A stretch of DNA of 64,000 nucleotides from Nymphalis io. Lineage: Eukaryota; Arthropoda; Insecta; Lepidoptera; Nymphalidae. Below are positions 1 to 10,742 of the stretch, piece by piece (position 1 is the first letter of the stretch; each line of letters opens with the position of its first letter). The notes beneath the pieces were generated by a model. The model ran no database searches, was not told the DNA's origin, and saw only the letters and a list, made by a program, of their open reading frames with translations. The stretch spans positions 13,649,001-13,713,000 of the forward strand of contig NC_065891.1 in NCBI RefSeq assembly GCF_905147045.1. The letters are read 5' to 3'. The translations under genes and the position numbers were made by a program.

Positions 1-1462
1 GAAATGAGTTACACAATTATGTATTCATTTACGATTTTTCAAATTTTATTGATTTCATCACTAAATAATTTAACAACTATACAAGTTATTTTAATAACTA
101 ATACTTTCTACATATTAAAATAAAGTAAATTACCAATATTAATTTAAAATAAATAAAATATACAAAATAATAATTTTACAATACCGATTTTCATGGCATT
201 TTTTATATTTCATAAGCCAAGCCAGGCGTCGTTATCTAACCTAAAGAGATCGACATAACAGTTAATAATGCCTACTGTTAGTATGTTAATTGTGTTAATC
301 ACAACATACAAAACATACTACACACTAAAACCCTGTAAAACAATAAAACTGTATGTACATACGGGGTAGCTAGTAGAATATATTGTATTTTCATGTAAAT
401 TATAAGAAAATATTTTTTGATTATATTTAACTTATCCTGCGACAGATGTCCCGGTTAAAGGAGGGACAAGAGAATATTTACCATAATTTTTACGGTCAGT
501 CGCGTTTTGTTGTTGAGTCGCATTCGTACCATTTAAGGTTTGCTGCTTAACTTATAAGTCTACCTTTGACCTTCTTATAAACATGAACCTCGTGGTTTTT
601 AAGTTTGAGTCTCTCGATAAAATAAGAGCTTTTGGAATACTTCTGACATTTTAGAGTATATTTTCTGCTATCAGTATTGTTTAGTATCTTTCATTAGCAT
701 TTGGTATCTTGGCAATAATCGTAGACTGGGCTCTGCCATCATTAAGTTTTAAAACTTATGTTTAAAGTAATATTATTATAAAATAATGACTAAAAGATAA
801 ACACTAAAATTCAACACGTCCAAACGTCATATTACTAATTAAAATACCTCCAGGAAACGAGTTTACACTAAGCACTTCAATATTTGAGCATAATCTTCAA
901 ATACTCTGAAAATGTTTTACGTCCAACATTATTTAGCTAAGAATACCAAACACTCGGAAAGGTCTCGGGTAACGTTCATTGTTGTTGAGGGAGACAGATC
1001 CAGTAGCACTCGTGATAATTGCGGGTATATTTCCCAGGAAATCCAACATTCTTTCAACTGCTCAGATGATTGTTGTATGAGAGCTTTTATACTTAAAGGT
1101 GGAACAATTACGTTTTCCGATATGGTGACCACTTTTATTTTTATATTTGAAATACGAATAATACCTTATTAAACATTAACAGTATTAGTTGCGCCCTTTT
1201 TTTATATATAAGTTAGTTAATTGGAAGAACCGTTAGCTTAGCTTATAATAAATCTAAACGGATAACTGTCGCAAATTTAAAGCAGATTTTTTTTCAAATA
1301 AGCCGATGTCAGTTAAAAATAATAATAATATACAATTTAAAAAAAAAACGTAACTGTAATCTTCCGATCGACCTTTCAACGCAAGACGCAGCGTCAGCGG
1401 TGAATGTATATCTCAGCAGCAAAAGACGTCTCAATCATGACAATAGTCGATAAAGATTTCAT
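1..1462. other. AT-rich DNA, nothing recognised
   Basis: Very AT-rich sequence. The short open frames here (for example 912-1172 on + and 929-1132 on -) overlap each other on opposite strands and match no family I recognise. There is no splice-bounded exon, RNA gene or clear repeat that I can support. Confidence 0.5.
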
Positions 1463-1745
1463 TGGTGGTAGGGTTCGTGCAAGCTCATCAGGGTAGGTAC
1501 CACCCACTCATCGGATATTCCACCTGAAAACAGCAGTACTTAGTATTGTTGTGTTCCGATTTGAAGGGTGAGTGAGCCATTGTTATTACAGGCACAAGGG
1601 ACATAACAGTTCCCAAGGTTGGTGACGCATTGGCGTTGTAAGCGATAGTTAACATTTCTTACAATGCCAATGTGTATAGGCGTTGGTGACCACTTACTAT
1701 TAGGTCCATAGGCCCATTTGCTCATCCGCCCTATAATATAAAAAT
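1463..1745 (+). mobile_element. F1 SINE, nearly full length
   Basis: Starts at the family head (TGGTGGTAGGG, then a GGTAGGTACCACCCACTCA block) and ends in the A-rich tail after the CATCCGCCCTATA block. It is diverged from the other copies, with a short deletion before TTCCCAAGG, so it is probably old. The open frame inside it is not a gene. Confidence 0.85.
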
Positions 1746-2266
1746 AAAGAGTGCTCGCTGTTAGTGTTTATTGAATTTTGACGAATTCTACACATGATGC
1801 CTACGCTGCAATGGATCGAAATAACTAATAACGCCACGACGTCAATTTGACATCAGCGTTTAAACCACAACAGTACATTTCTGTACGCAACGTGACGTGC
1901 ACGGTGTGACGCTAAGCGTCCGATGGCGTTTACAATAGACAATAGCTTACAGTGACATATAAGACTAGCTAAAACTCATCTTGTGTTGCAATGCCTTTTG
2001 AAATTTATTTTTTTAACTATTACCCTGTATGACTTGCGCTGATTAATAAAATACCGACTATTTTTTGGGCCGTTTAATTTATTAAGGAAAACCTATATGG
2101 TAAAACTCATTTAATTTTATAAAATAAAATATCCGTGCTCAAATGTAATGAAAGCCATAACGCACCACACTTGAACTCTATAATACTTGTTACGCCGCAA
2201 TATATTAATATATTAGGGATAGTATTGAAAAGTTTTCTATGTTAAAAAGAGCCAATTTGCATTGTG
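1746..2266. other. no gene seen
   Basis: The part around 1800-1930 is richer in CG dinucleotides than its surroundings but contains no open frame with splice sites. The rest is AT-rich with no recognisable feature. Confidence 0.4.
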
Positions 2267-2470
2267 ATCACTTAAACGGTACCGAAGTCTATTAATCTCA
2301 GACAATACAATCACGCTAGGACTTAGAAATCCAAGGGTCCTTGGCACGTTGACATTAGTGCAATTCATAAGAAATTAGAGTAAAATTATATTATTTTCGA
2401 CTAGGTGGGGCGTACGGCCGGGATCTAGGCCAGTGCTTTGTAGGGCTAGACATAAATCCAAGGCTGTTAA
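2267..2470 (-). mobile_element. F5 retroelement fragment
   Basis: This aligns by eye with 15985-16145. Shared blocks in the same order include a GGCAC(T/G)TTGACATT stretch, TTAGA(G/A)TAAAATTAT, and AGTGCTTTGTAGGGCTAGA followed by ATAAAT. The part carrying the A-tail is missing here. Strand is inferred from the poly-T that precedes related copies at 8917 and 15690. The element class is unknown to me. Confidence 0.55.
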
Positions 2471-2832
2471 CATCAATTTTACACATAAATGATGTACGTT
2501 GAAATATCATTGCTTATATTTATCATACATGTAATACAAGTACACAACCAAAATAGGGGAATTGAGTCGTTCAACATAAGGATTCAGAAAAACAACATAG
2601 GGAGCGTTTTCTGATGTTATCCAACCCGCGGGTAACATTCAAAGGATCAGGACAAGAATCGTCAGTGGTCAAAAGTCGATTCAATTCCCGATACAAAACG
2701 TTTTATTCGTTTGCCAAAAATAAGAAGACCGGTTGTTACGCACATTTTCGAAGATGGCTTGGGATCGAAAGAAAGCCATTCTTGTACATCCCCCTACCAT
2801 GGACTTAAGATTTTTTTTTCTTTTTTTTTCAG

Positions 2833-2930
2833 CTTATCGCCGTTTACTGCTGGACGAGATGCGCCCCCATAGAACGCCAACCATCCTGATCTTGGACAGC
2901 CCGCATCAATCCCGACCCGAATATATTTGA
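2833..2930 (+). CDS. candidate terminal exon, unrecognised protein
   Basis: A strong pyrimidine tract (ten T, C, nine T, CAG) ends at 2832. It is followed by an open frame of 31 codons reading YRRLLLDEMRPHRT and ending with TGA at 2928-2930. One base from an upstream exon is needed to complete the first codon. A possible polyadenylation signal AATAAA lies at 2944-2949, which fits a last exon. The segment is GC-rich compared with its surroundings. I recognise no protein family and no upstream exon, so it could also be chance or the remnant of a retrocopy. Confidence 0.28.
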
Positions 2931-2949
2931 AAAAAATTCGTCAAATAAA

Positions 2950-4255
2950 TGGTATTAAGAGATCTATTTAATAATAATTATTTATTTATTTATAAAAATT
3001 TCAACACCAACAAGATGTACACTAATATATACAAATGAGTCATTAAACATAAAGTTATATAAATGGAGTGTTTTCTTAAATACAGATGTTGCAAAATATA
3101 TCTACAATACAAATTCAAATTTATAAAAATAATAATTAGATTTATAATTATAATATTTATAACAAATAAAGTGTGATATTAAGAATTAAATTTATAAATT
3201 TTAGTTCATAACTGGCATAACACAAAAAAATTCTATATTAAAAACATTAAAAATTCAGAATAATTATGTTATTGAGTTATCTACTAGCACATCAAGAAAC
3301 CCTCATGATATAAGATGAATGTATTTTCTCTCGGATATATACCTTATATATTTATTTGTAACATATTTTCATTTGTTATTGGAATATTTGACAAATAAAT
3401 TAAAAAACTGATTTAAAAAAATAAATTCAAACTATACCTGTTCTATTACGAAGGATTTTAGTTCTTATTTGTTTCATAATTATAACTCGATCGATATTCA
3501 CTTGAGAACAAATGGTAAAAGACACGGTAACTTTACAGGAAATAAGAGCCCGCTCGGGGCTTGATACTGCCGCAAAAAACATTTGGCCTGATTGGCTCGC
3601 TAGGCTTAAACTACGCACGAGAAACTGAGTTGAATCCACTTTCTGGAGAAGGCATATAATACTTAATATTTAACAAACTGCCTTACACAAAATAAATAAA
3701 TGTACAGCAATAAATATTGAACAAAAATTTGTTATTTAATTATTATTATTTTCAAATTCAATCGACTTTATTTATTGTAAAATGCACATTTACAGTACAT
3801 ATATTAAATACTTGGAAAATTAAAATAATTAAGTAACACATATTTAATTATTGTTACAAAAGATAATTATGCAATTATTATATTACAAAAGATAACTATG
3901 TAAATTTGATTAATGACCTTTTTTTTGTATATCTTAAACCTAAGATATGTATACTACCAAGTTTATTTAAGTAGAAGGCAGAAGGCGTGAATCTTAACCG
4001 GATATGCAACTGCAAAACCTGGCAACACCACTTTGTTGTTAATCTGTGCTTATAATTCTTTTCGTTTTGTTATTTAATCCAAATATCCAATTGAGATGCA
4101 ATTTTGCACAGACGTTGACACTTACGATTAGATTTTTTACAGAGTAAAATTACGTACAATAGATGTTGTGCAGAACATATTGGATAATTGCTTACAAAAA
4201 TTATGATAAGAAGTATGACTAGTAGTTAAAAGCGTCCAATAAAATAGTAAAACAT
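2950..4255. other. mostly AT-rich DNA, no gene seen
   Basis: Most of the stretch is low-complexity A/T. An island near 3520-3640 is richer in G and C and carries a - strand open frame (3427-3639) that matches nothing I know. No splice-consistent exon or repeat head is visible. Confidence 0.4.
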
Positions 4256-4319
4256 CTCCCCGGCGGAGAATCGAACCCCGGTCTCCCGCGTGACAGGCGG
4301 GTAGACTTACTACCGAGGA
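4256..4319 (-). pseudogene. tRNA-Asp(GTC) pseudogene with D-arm deletion
   Basis: On the - strand this matches the tRNA-Asp at 5301-5372 from TCCTCGGTAG through the GTC anticodon loop (CTGTCAC) to the acceptor end. Eight bases of the D arm (TATAGTGG) are missing, giving 64 instead of 72 nt. There are also two substitutions before the anticodon stem and one C-to-T change in the T stem. Losing the D arm should disrupt both the internal A-box promoter and tRNA folding. Short flanks are also shared with the intact copy: upstream CGTTCATCA and downstream AGATGTTTT. This makes it one arm of an inverted duplication. Confidence 0.88.
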
Positions 4320-4634
4320 TGATGAACGTCAAACGAAATAAGAGAATCTTATAATTTAAATGAAAGTACGTTCTCATTTCCAACGAAGTTATTATGGAAG
4401 ACAATGCTTTAGTTCGACAACCCATCTCTCCTTCTTATTAGATCAACTTTATGCTACCGTATTTATTATTGGAAACCTTCAATTCAATACGACTGCTTTA
4501 ATCATTATAAGTAGGATAATAACGAATTATTTATTTTGTTAGTTCCATATTTTGTTTTCACGTCTAAACGTCTTAGAACTCGGTACACGGACTATACGGT
4601 ATCGGACTGAGTGTCAGATCAAGCGTAAGATTGC

Positions 4635-4675
4635 GAGCGTCAGATGGCGTCAGTTAATGTGTGCGTGAGATTGAT
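4635..4675. repeat. short dispersed repeat
   Basis: The 19-mer GAGCGTCAGATGGCGTCAG at 4635-4653 recurs exactly at 63497-63515. In both places it is followed, after a gap at this site, by CGTGAGATT. It is probably a remnant of an unnamed dispersed element. Confidence 0.5.
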
Positions 4676-4734
4676 ACACGAAAATGACTAACTGAGACTG
4701 AAAGCTCACGTGTTTACACATCAATTCCTGTAAG

Positions 4735-5030
4735 TTTTTTTTTTTTTATAGAATAGGAAGGTGGACGAGTATATGGGCCACCTGATGGTAAGTGGTCACC
4801 AAACGCCCTTAGACATTGGCATTGTAAGACATGTCAACCATCGCTTATAGCCAATGCGCCACCAACCTTGGGAACTAAGATTTTATGTCCCTTGTGCCTG
4901 TAATTACACTGGCTCACTCACCCTTTAAACCGGAACACAACAATATCAAGTATTGCTGTTTTGCGGTAGAATATCTGATGAGTGGGTGGTACCTACCCAG
5001 ACGAGCTTGCACAAAGCCCTACCACCAGTA
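4735..5030 (-). mobile_element. F1 SINE, full length, minus orientation
   Basis: It begins with the T-run of the A-tail and TATAGAATAGGAAGGTGG, and ends with ACCACCAGTA, the reverse complement of the family head. It sits between the inverted tRNA-Asp copies, so it lies in the spacer of that inverted duplication. Confidence 0.9.
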
Positions 5031-5300
5031 CCTTAGCACACACACGTTTTTTTAATGCGTATTTTATGAAATATATGCTATATTTCATATGGGTCGCTTT
5101 TTCTTTATAACATTTATATATACATATATACCGCCTCCAAATGTTCCTGTCGCGGATATATTTATAATGTCACGTGTATCGTGAGGTCGAGAGGCCAGCT
5201 GTTACTTTTATGCTCATCGGTTCGCTGCCTTTCCTATTGAGTCGGCTTCGCATCTTCTTTTATCTATACATACTACCCCTATTTAGTTTGGCGTTCATCA

Positions 5301-5372
5301 TCCTCGGTAGTATAGTGGTAAGTATCCCCGCCTGTCACGCGGGAGACCGGGGTTCGATTCCCCGCCGGGGAG
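5301..5372 (+). tRNA. tRNA-Asp (anticodon GTC)
   Basis: This is a complete 72-nt cloverleaf. The acceptor stem TCCTCGG pairs with CCGGGGA (one G:T wobble). The anticodon stem CCCGC/GCGGG encloses the loop CTGTCAC with anticodon GTC at positions 34-36, and the T arm is CGGGG-TTCGATT-CCCCG. The A-box-like segment is near 5308-5318 and the B box GGTTCGATTCC is at 5351-5361. A T-run at 5376-5379, four bases downstream, can terminate RNA polymerase III. It decodes GAC/GAU codons. A broken inverted copy lies about 1 kb upstream. Confidence 0.97.
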
Positions 5373-5375
5373 ATG

Positions 5376-5379
5376 TTTT
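5376..5379 (+). terminator. Pol III terminator of tRNA-Asp
   Basis: Run of four T on the sense strand directly after the mature tRNA end, the usual minimal RNA polymerase III stop. Confidence 0.7.
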
Positions 5380-5782
5380 GCTGTTTTAAAGTGAAATTTT
5401 TTTTGTAAACAATTATTGAATATGACATTATCCATGTATTTTAATAGTATTTATATATAAATTAATATATACAAAATATCGTTTTCATGGAATTTACTAA
5501 ATATTTAGCAGAATAGAGCTATTAAACTGCGTAAATCTTAAAGTTTCCTAAAACTTATAGTGTAATACCAAATAATGAACTACTTAAGGAAATATATCTA
5601 GTGTTATTATGATTATTACTATTGAGGAATGAAACCTATTGTGTTTTGAATTATAATAAATTATATAATGATAATTTCATCCTAACCGATTTATAATCAA
5701 GACACTAATAATAGAGATTATAGTAGAGATTAACAACTGAATGGGACATACTTTAGTTCAGAAGTGTGTACGCAAATGATAA

Positions 5783-5940
5783 TCCGATGAAACGGTAGGA
5801 TACAACACGATCGGAAAGAGTTCAGGCGCTGGACCAACGGCTTCACAAACTTCACTACTGTCAATTTTGCAATACAATACCCCAATCACCTGACCCGGCG
5901 TTTGAACCTCAGATGCCGAGGGCATCTGCGGAATTATAAG
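5783..5940. repeat. F4 repeat copy, diverged
   Basis: It carries the family core CGGAAAGAGTTCAGGCGCTGG followed by ACCAACGGCTTCAC, and ends near a TTTGAACCTC box that resembles a tRNA B box in reverse. It is shortened and diverged. Confidence 0.55.
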
Positions 5941-6217
5941 TTAATTAATAGATTATATGATAAATATGTTTAATGGTCCAAATCAAATCATTTGTATTTA
6001 AACATAACTTCTAACATATTTTTTAAGAAAGCCTTATTAGCTAAAATGCTTTATTTCAATAATGAATAAATAAATAAAACAATCCTAAAACTATATTAAG
6101 CACTACTTCAAAATAAAATTAATTAAATATTTCAATTTATTACTATAATAAAATACGTATATTATTATTTTATATATAAGAACTATTAAAACTATTTATA
6201 CCCTTCAACAATTCCAG

Positions 6218-6346
6218 CGTTATTATGTAATTTGAGTCGTAATTCGACTAAAGGCCAGTTTATGAGAAAAGTTTGGAGTCTGGATGGCTCTTCACGCCTA
6301 GAACAAACATCTCGACTCCCGCTTAGATCCAGAATCGAAATACTAG
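6218..6346 (+). CDS. candidate phase-1 internal exon, unrecognised protein
   Basis: A good acceptor (TTCAACAATTCCAG, ending 6217) is followed by a frame open for 129 nt up to the donor CTAG|GTACGT at 6346/6347. One base comes in from the previous exon and one goes out, so it is a symmetric phase-1 exon of 43 codons. It reads LLCNLSRNSTKGQF, then MRKVWSLDGSSRLEQ, then TSRLPLRSRIEIL. The composition is basic and Ser/Arg-rich with balanced codons, unlike the AT-rich surroundings, and it is not part of any repeat I found. I do not recognise the protein and see no partner exon nearby, so it may belong to a gene with very large introns. Confidence 0.42.
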
Positions 6347-6839
6347 GTACGTATCTAACTTTATATAGGTTATTTGAACTTTTTAAAATTTTCGTATACA
6401 CACTAATTGGAATTTTGTAGTTTTATTTATTTTAAAACCAAATTGAAAATTAAAGAAGTAAAAGTATATTTTTTTTAAATTATGTAATATATTTAGTCTG
6501 TGATACAAAATAAAGTAAATATGGGTAAATAAGCAAGTTTTATTCAAATAAAGTCAACTTTTTAATAAGGAGAGTTTCATTATTATAAGTTTCTTCCTAT
6601 TCTGTTAATATACATATATAACCAGAATTATATAACGATATCATGATTCTGATAACTCAGAATAGATATACAAATATTATCGTACATTATATATATTAGC
6701 ATATTTAAACACTCTTGTCTGGATTTCAGGCGAGAAAAATTATTTAACCAACATTTTTTTACATATCAACCTAATTTTTGAAATAGAAATATCCTTTTCT
6801 AGTATCGATGATAATGTCCTTCTTACTAATTTCGGTTAC

Positions 6840-7165
6840 GGGGCCAATCTCAAGAGAATTCTACCAACTGCGCAAGACATATTACAGAGCACAAGGCGCA
6901 CTTTCTATTCACTCACTCTCATAATCCGATGGGACGGAAATCCAACACGACTGGAAAGAGTTCAGGCGCAGGCCTAACGGCTTTACGCGTTTTCCGGGCA
7001 CGGGAGTGCGCCCACTTCCAACTCCCAGACTTCGGGCTACTACTGCTTTTTCGACAGAAAATGTCGATAATTTCGTCCGACCTGGGATTTGATCTCGGGA
7101 TCTGCGGCCTTTTACCCAGAGTAACTAGAGAATCTGTAGTATTAATTTTCTACTAGCAAAACTCT
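6840..7165. repeat. F4 repeat, long copy
   Basis: It contains CACTCACTCTCATAATCCGATGGGACGG, the core GGAAAGAGTTCAGGCGCAGG, a GGCACGGGAGTG block and CTTCCAACTCCCAGACTTCGGGCTACTACTG, in the order seen in the copy at 46510-46815. It ends in a GGGATTTGATCTCGGGATC segment that looks like a reversed tRNA T arm. The 75-codon frame at 6929-7156 is a by-product. Confidence 0.7.
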
Positions 7166-7234
7166 AGTGGTTTCATCCGGAAATATTAAAAGAAATATAT
7201 TGATGAGTGAGCGTTATACATTCGTCCTTTTTTG

Positions 7235-7550
7235 AACACGGCGACAATTCTAAAGAGACGAGCCATTTATTCAGGACATAATATAGTCTACTCTATATAG
7301 TGTGTACAAATAAGTGCGCCAAAACAAGTGCGATCTCTATTTCTTCACTCTCGTACCGTGTTCGATGGACAGCAAATAAGACTAGATATATTTCAGATGC
7401 AGGACCAGCGGCTGTGTAAGTACTTTCTGAGTCGTGAGAGCGTAAACACTGCGAACTTTTCATACGCCCCGCTGCTACTGAGAGTCTGTCAACGGAAACT
7501 TCAGGATCTGCTGCCTTTTTAAGCTAGCCATTAAATAAACGAGGCAAATT
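7235..7550. repeat. F4 repeat, second tandem copy, diverged
   Basis: The same block order as the preceding copy is visible (TCTTCACTCTCGTA, GATGCAGGACCAGCGGC, CCCCGCTGCTACTGAGAG, GGATCTGCTGCC), with many substitutions. It lies head-to-tail with the copy ending near 7165. Confidence 0.55.
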
Positions 7551-7574
7551 ATTTTATATAAAACTGTGACGAAC

Positions 7575-7732
7575 ACGGTGCCTTAAATGGTGACCAGCAG
7601 ATTGACGATGTAAGGCTAATATTTCTTACAGTGCTAACGTCTATGGGCGATAGTGATCGATTACCATCAGGTGGCTCATTTGCCAGTTCACCTACATATT
7701 TTAAATTAAAAAAAAAACACAACAGTTATTTT
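7575..7732 (+). mobile_element. F1 SINE, 3' half, diverged
   Basis: Matches the 3' half of F1 (TTTCTTACAGTGCTAAC, CTATGGGCGATAGTGA, TTACCATCAGGTGGC) and ends in an A-run. The 5' half is missing. Confidence 0.65.
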
Positions 7733-8289
7733 GTAAAAAACACGAAACTAATCTGTATTTATTCTATCACAAGTTAGTATACAATACCAATATTCAAATT
7801 AGTAAAAGCTTAACCATGTACCCGCACAAACGTATTGAATAATGTTAAGTACTAAACTAACAGGTAACTTTGAAATACAAACACGCATTGGCGCGCATCC
7901 CGTATCTATAACTGTCTTAGTACATAAGCACTGTAAACACTATGGTAATTACTATGCAATAATATCCTGAACACGATACGTAAGACGAACGAACTTCCAC
8001 GCGAACCATATCGCGTAGATTATTAATTATTATATATATGAAAAAAACCGTAAGTTTTTTCTATTACAATTTTAGCCTCCAACGCTGAGTACGATATGAG
8101 GTCAACACTATTTTTTGTTAAACACATAAAAATTTAGTACTCGCTTGGCCTTGAACCCGTTATCGTTGGTTGAGCTCCATATGTCCACCAATAACTCAAA
8201 ATAACTGGCCGACTCGGCTCTCTTGAACAAAATATAAAATTCATACCAATACATTAAGAGCTGTACAATAAAAGAGCATAAAAAGGCAA
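7733..8289. other. no gene seen
   Basis: AT-rich with scattered CG-containing patches. I see no exon, RNA gene or confident repeat. Confidence 0.4.
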
Positions 8290-8600
8290 ATCATGAAACA
8301 TTAGTAATCCCTTCAATCAGTTCCCGAAATCCGCGGCACCCATTAATAAGAGCCACAATCCTGTGGATTGGATTGTCGATTTGACGTCGCTCGTCGTTGG
8401 CTAATGACCCCTTAATTGGAAGCCTCATTGCATGTCTAATTGCTGAGGCAATTATCCACTTCATTTCACATGCACGTCGCGCTCGATATGAAAGATTTAA
8501 CGCAGAACCGTTTTGTTTAACCCTAAAAGACGTGTAAACCTGATATCGCTAATTACCTCTTTGTGATTTTTCTTTATCAACTTATATTACTTATTTAGCG
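8290..8600. promoter_or_regulatory. candidate conserved non-coding / enhancer-like island
   Basis: This repeat-free island of mixed composition stands out from the AT-rich surroundings. It has dense homeodomain-type cores: TTAATTGG at 8412, the inverted pair TAATTGC-TGAG-GCAATTA at 8437-8454, and GCTAATTACC near 8550. It also has a TGACCCC half-site and GGATTGGATTG. It has no long open frame. The function is inferred from motif density only. Confidence 0.3.
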
Positions 8601-8845
8601 ATTAGTTAAACACTGATTAATCTTTCTGACATCATTCATTTGTCATTAAAAATAAGAAGACACATCATTTGTTATTAAATTACCCACCAAACAAATATTT
8701 ATAGATGAACCCCATTGTGTTAAATGGGATAAAAGAATAGTATCGATTTATAACATTTGACAGTTCAAAGTGAGCTTTATTATGTGGATGATAAATCATT
8801 AATTTGCTGAAATCTTTAAAAATGACGACTTCGAACTTAGAGTTT

Positions 8846-8871
8846 ATATATATATATATATATATATATTC
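8846..8871. repeat. (AT)n microsatellite
   Basis: Pure alternating A/T run of about 26 bp. Confidence 0.9.
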
Positions 8872-8916
8872 CATTGTTGAACCTATGGTTAAAATTTAAC
8901 TCGATTTTGTTATTTT

Positions 8917-9052
8917 CTTTTTTTTTTACGCTGGAAAAACGCGTTACTCGTTTCCCCCACGGTAACAGTGGGGGTATGTGGGGCTCACGGGTCACGGGTC
9001 ACCCTTTCCGTCTTAACGAGGAGCGCCACGGGATCGCTTTCGCATGCTACCG
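8917..9052 (-). mobile_element. F5 retroelement, A-tail end
   Basis: A T-run is followed by ACGCTGGAAAAACGCG, then CGTTTCCCCCACGG and GTGGGGGTATGTGGGGC. It matches the start of the 15690-16145 copy and is read as a minus-strand element with a poly(A) tail. The hairpin-like CCCCCAC...GTGGGGG pair is shared by both copies. Confidence 0.65.
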
Positions 9053-9116
9053 TGAACTTAGTCTGGTCCTTACATATCTGGTAATATTATTCATCTCGCT
9101 TAATTATGTAAAGCAC

Positions 9117-9121
<5 letters not shown>

Positions 9122-9186
<65 letters not shown>

Positions 9187-9610
9187 TTCAGTTTACAAAA
9201 CTGACTTACAACTAGTGCATACAAAATAAAAACTACGCTAAACAGAGTGTTAATAAGTTGCAGTCTTCTGGATGTAAACCTAGCATGCTTTAAAAAAACA
9301 TATTTAACAAGAACAGTACTTGTGCAATTACTAACTAGTTAATTATTTAATTATTACATAAACTAATGTGATTTTGTTTTAAGTTTATTCTTAAGAGAAC
9401 CAACAGATTCACTAAAGACATCTAGGTGTTGACGACTACAATTCGCAAGCGAGCAAATACGGTAAATTGGCGAATGTTGACCAAGATTTGATTTGACATC
9501 AGGTAGGCTAAATATTTTACGATTTTGTAAACGGCTACCTTGACGCGGAATGTAGAAACTAATTTTAGCAAGTAGATCAGGTGCATCAATATATCCGTGC
9601 AATAATTTGT
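9122..9610 (-). mobile_element. 5'-truncated non-LTR retrotransposon with poly(A) tail
   Basis: The - strand frame 9602-9363 reads like the extreme C-terminus of a LINE reverse-transcriptase protein: AKISFYIPRQGSR, then SPIYRICSLAN, then a DVFSESVGSLKNKL end. An SFYIP...PIYR...CxxxN arrangement is typical of several insect LINE clades. A 3' UTR follows leftward (9362-9185) and ends in a pure run of 63 T on the + strand (9122-9184). I read that run as the element's poly(A) tail, and its length suggests a fairly young insertion. The 5' end is truncated near 9610. The clade is not determined. Confidence 0.62.
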
Positions 9611-10742
9611 ATAACTAAAGAATACGGTTAACGAAGTGCATAGAACAAGCTCGAGCCAGCTATAGTATAGATTATATAATCTGTATTAATACCAAATAGA
9701 AAAGCAATACTAATCCGTTTTCAGTGTTCACAAGCCATGAGAGCAAACAAGTACTAACAGTCAAATAAATTTAGAAATATGGCGTACTGTGTAGAAAAAT
9801 GTGATCGTCAAGGGAAGTACGGCTGATGAGGAACATCGAAACTGATGGTTATTGAGAGAATATATAATTAAACACGACCAATGAATATAGAGTCAAAACA
9901 AAGTGTGTATTTTTAATGAAGAAAATTATATTATATAGGTAGAACGGCGACGGAAAGCGGCATATAGGGCGGATATGATGTCATAAGGAGAGCGTTCAGT
10001 AAGTCAGTACAAGCTGCACCAGTAGACATTTCACGTCAAAAATATATTAAAACAAAACGGCAAATTTAAATAAGTACTTCATTTTTCGTTACATCGCCAA
10101 TATGCCAAAACTAAAACGCGATTGCTTGTTAACATTGAAAATTTAGAATATCATTTTTACTAAAACGTTCGAAAATCAAAATTAATAAAGTTAGCTACAA
10201 TTCAATTTCAAATGTAGGCTTAATAGCTACAGCAATAATCGATTTAAATCAATTTCCACGTGAGCGGACCGATGTAGGCTACAATTTAATAGAACTAGTT
10301 AAAACCGCTCAGTTATTTTCAACTACGCAATACTTTTAACATGATTTTTTTAACAATTGTGAAATTGTTTTAAATAACAATTTAAAACAATGATCATATT
10401 TATTTTACTAAATTAATATGTCAGAATAACAATATATATATTTAAATAAAAAATTATTTACGTCAAAGCCTTAAATATATACATATAAAAATTACGAGTA
10501 GCTACTAGTATATGTATGTATATTGCTAGTGGTTATTTTGTATGTACGGCATTAAGTCGTTAACTAATCAGTTATTCCACTGTTATGGTGCATTAAACGA
10601 AGCCAATAACCGAGCCAATCCACTAAGCTGAGACATTAAGCCAGTCGAATGAAAAATGCTATGTAATTTACTCGTAGGACTATATTTATTATTTTTTTGT
10701 GCAAGAAATCGTTCTATTTTAGTGAATTGGCTTGATCAATGG
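9611..10742. other. no gene seen
   Basis: AT-rich. A GATGTAGGCT(A/T) motif occurs near 10212 and 10272, but I see no larger duplicated unit. No exon or RNA gene is visible. Confidence 0.4.

Noticed and set aside
8874..9215. 113-codon frame with a long Phe run
   Set aside because: The Phe run is the 63-base poly-T and the rest crosses an F5 copy.
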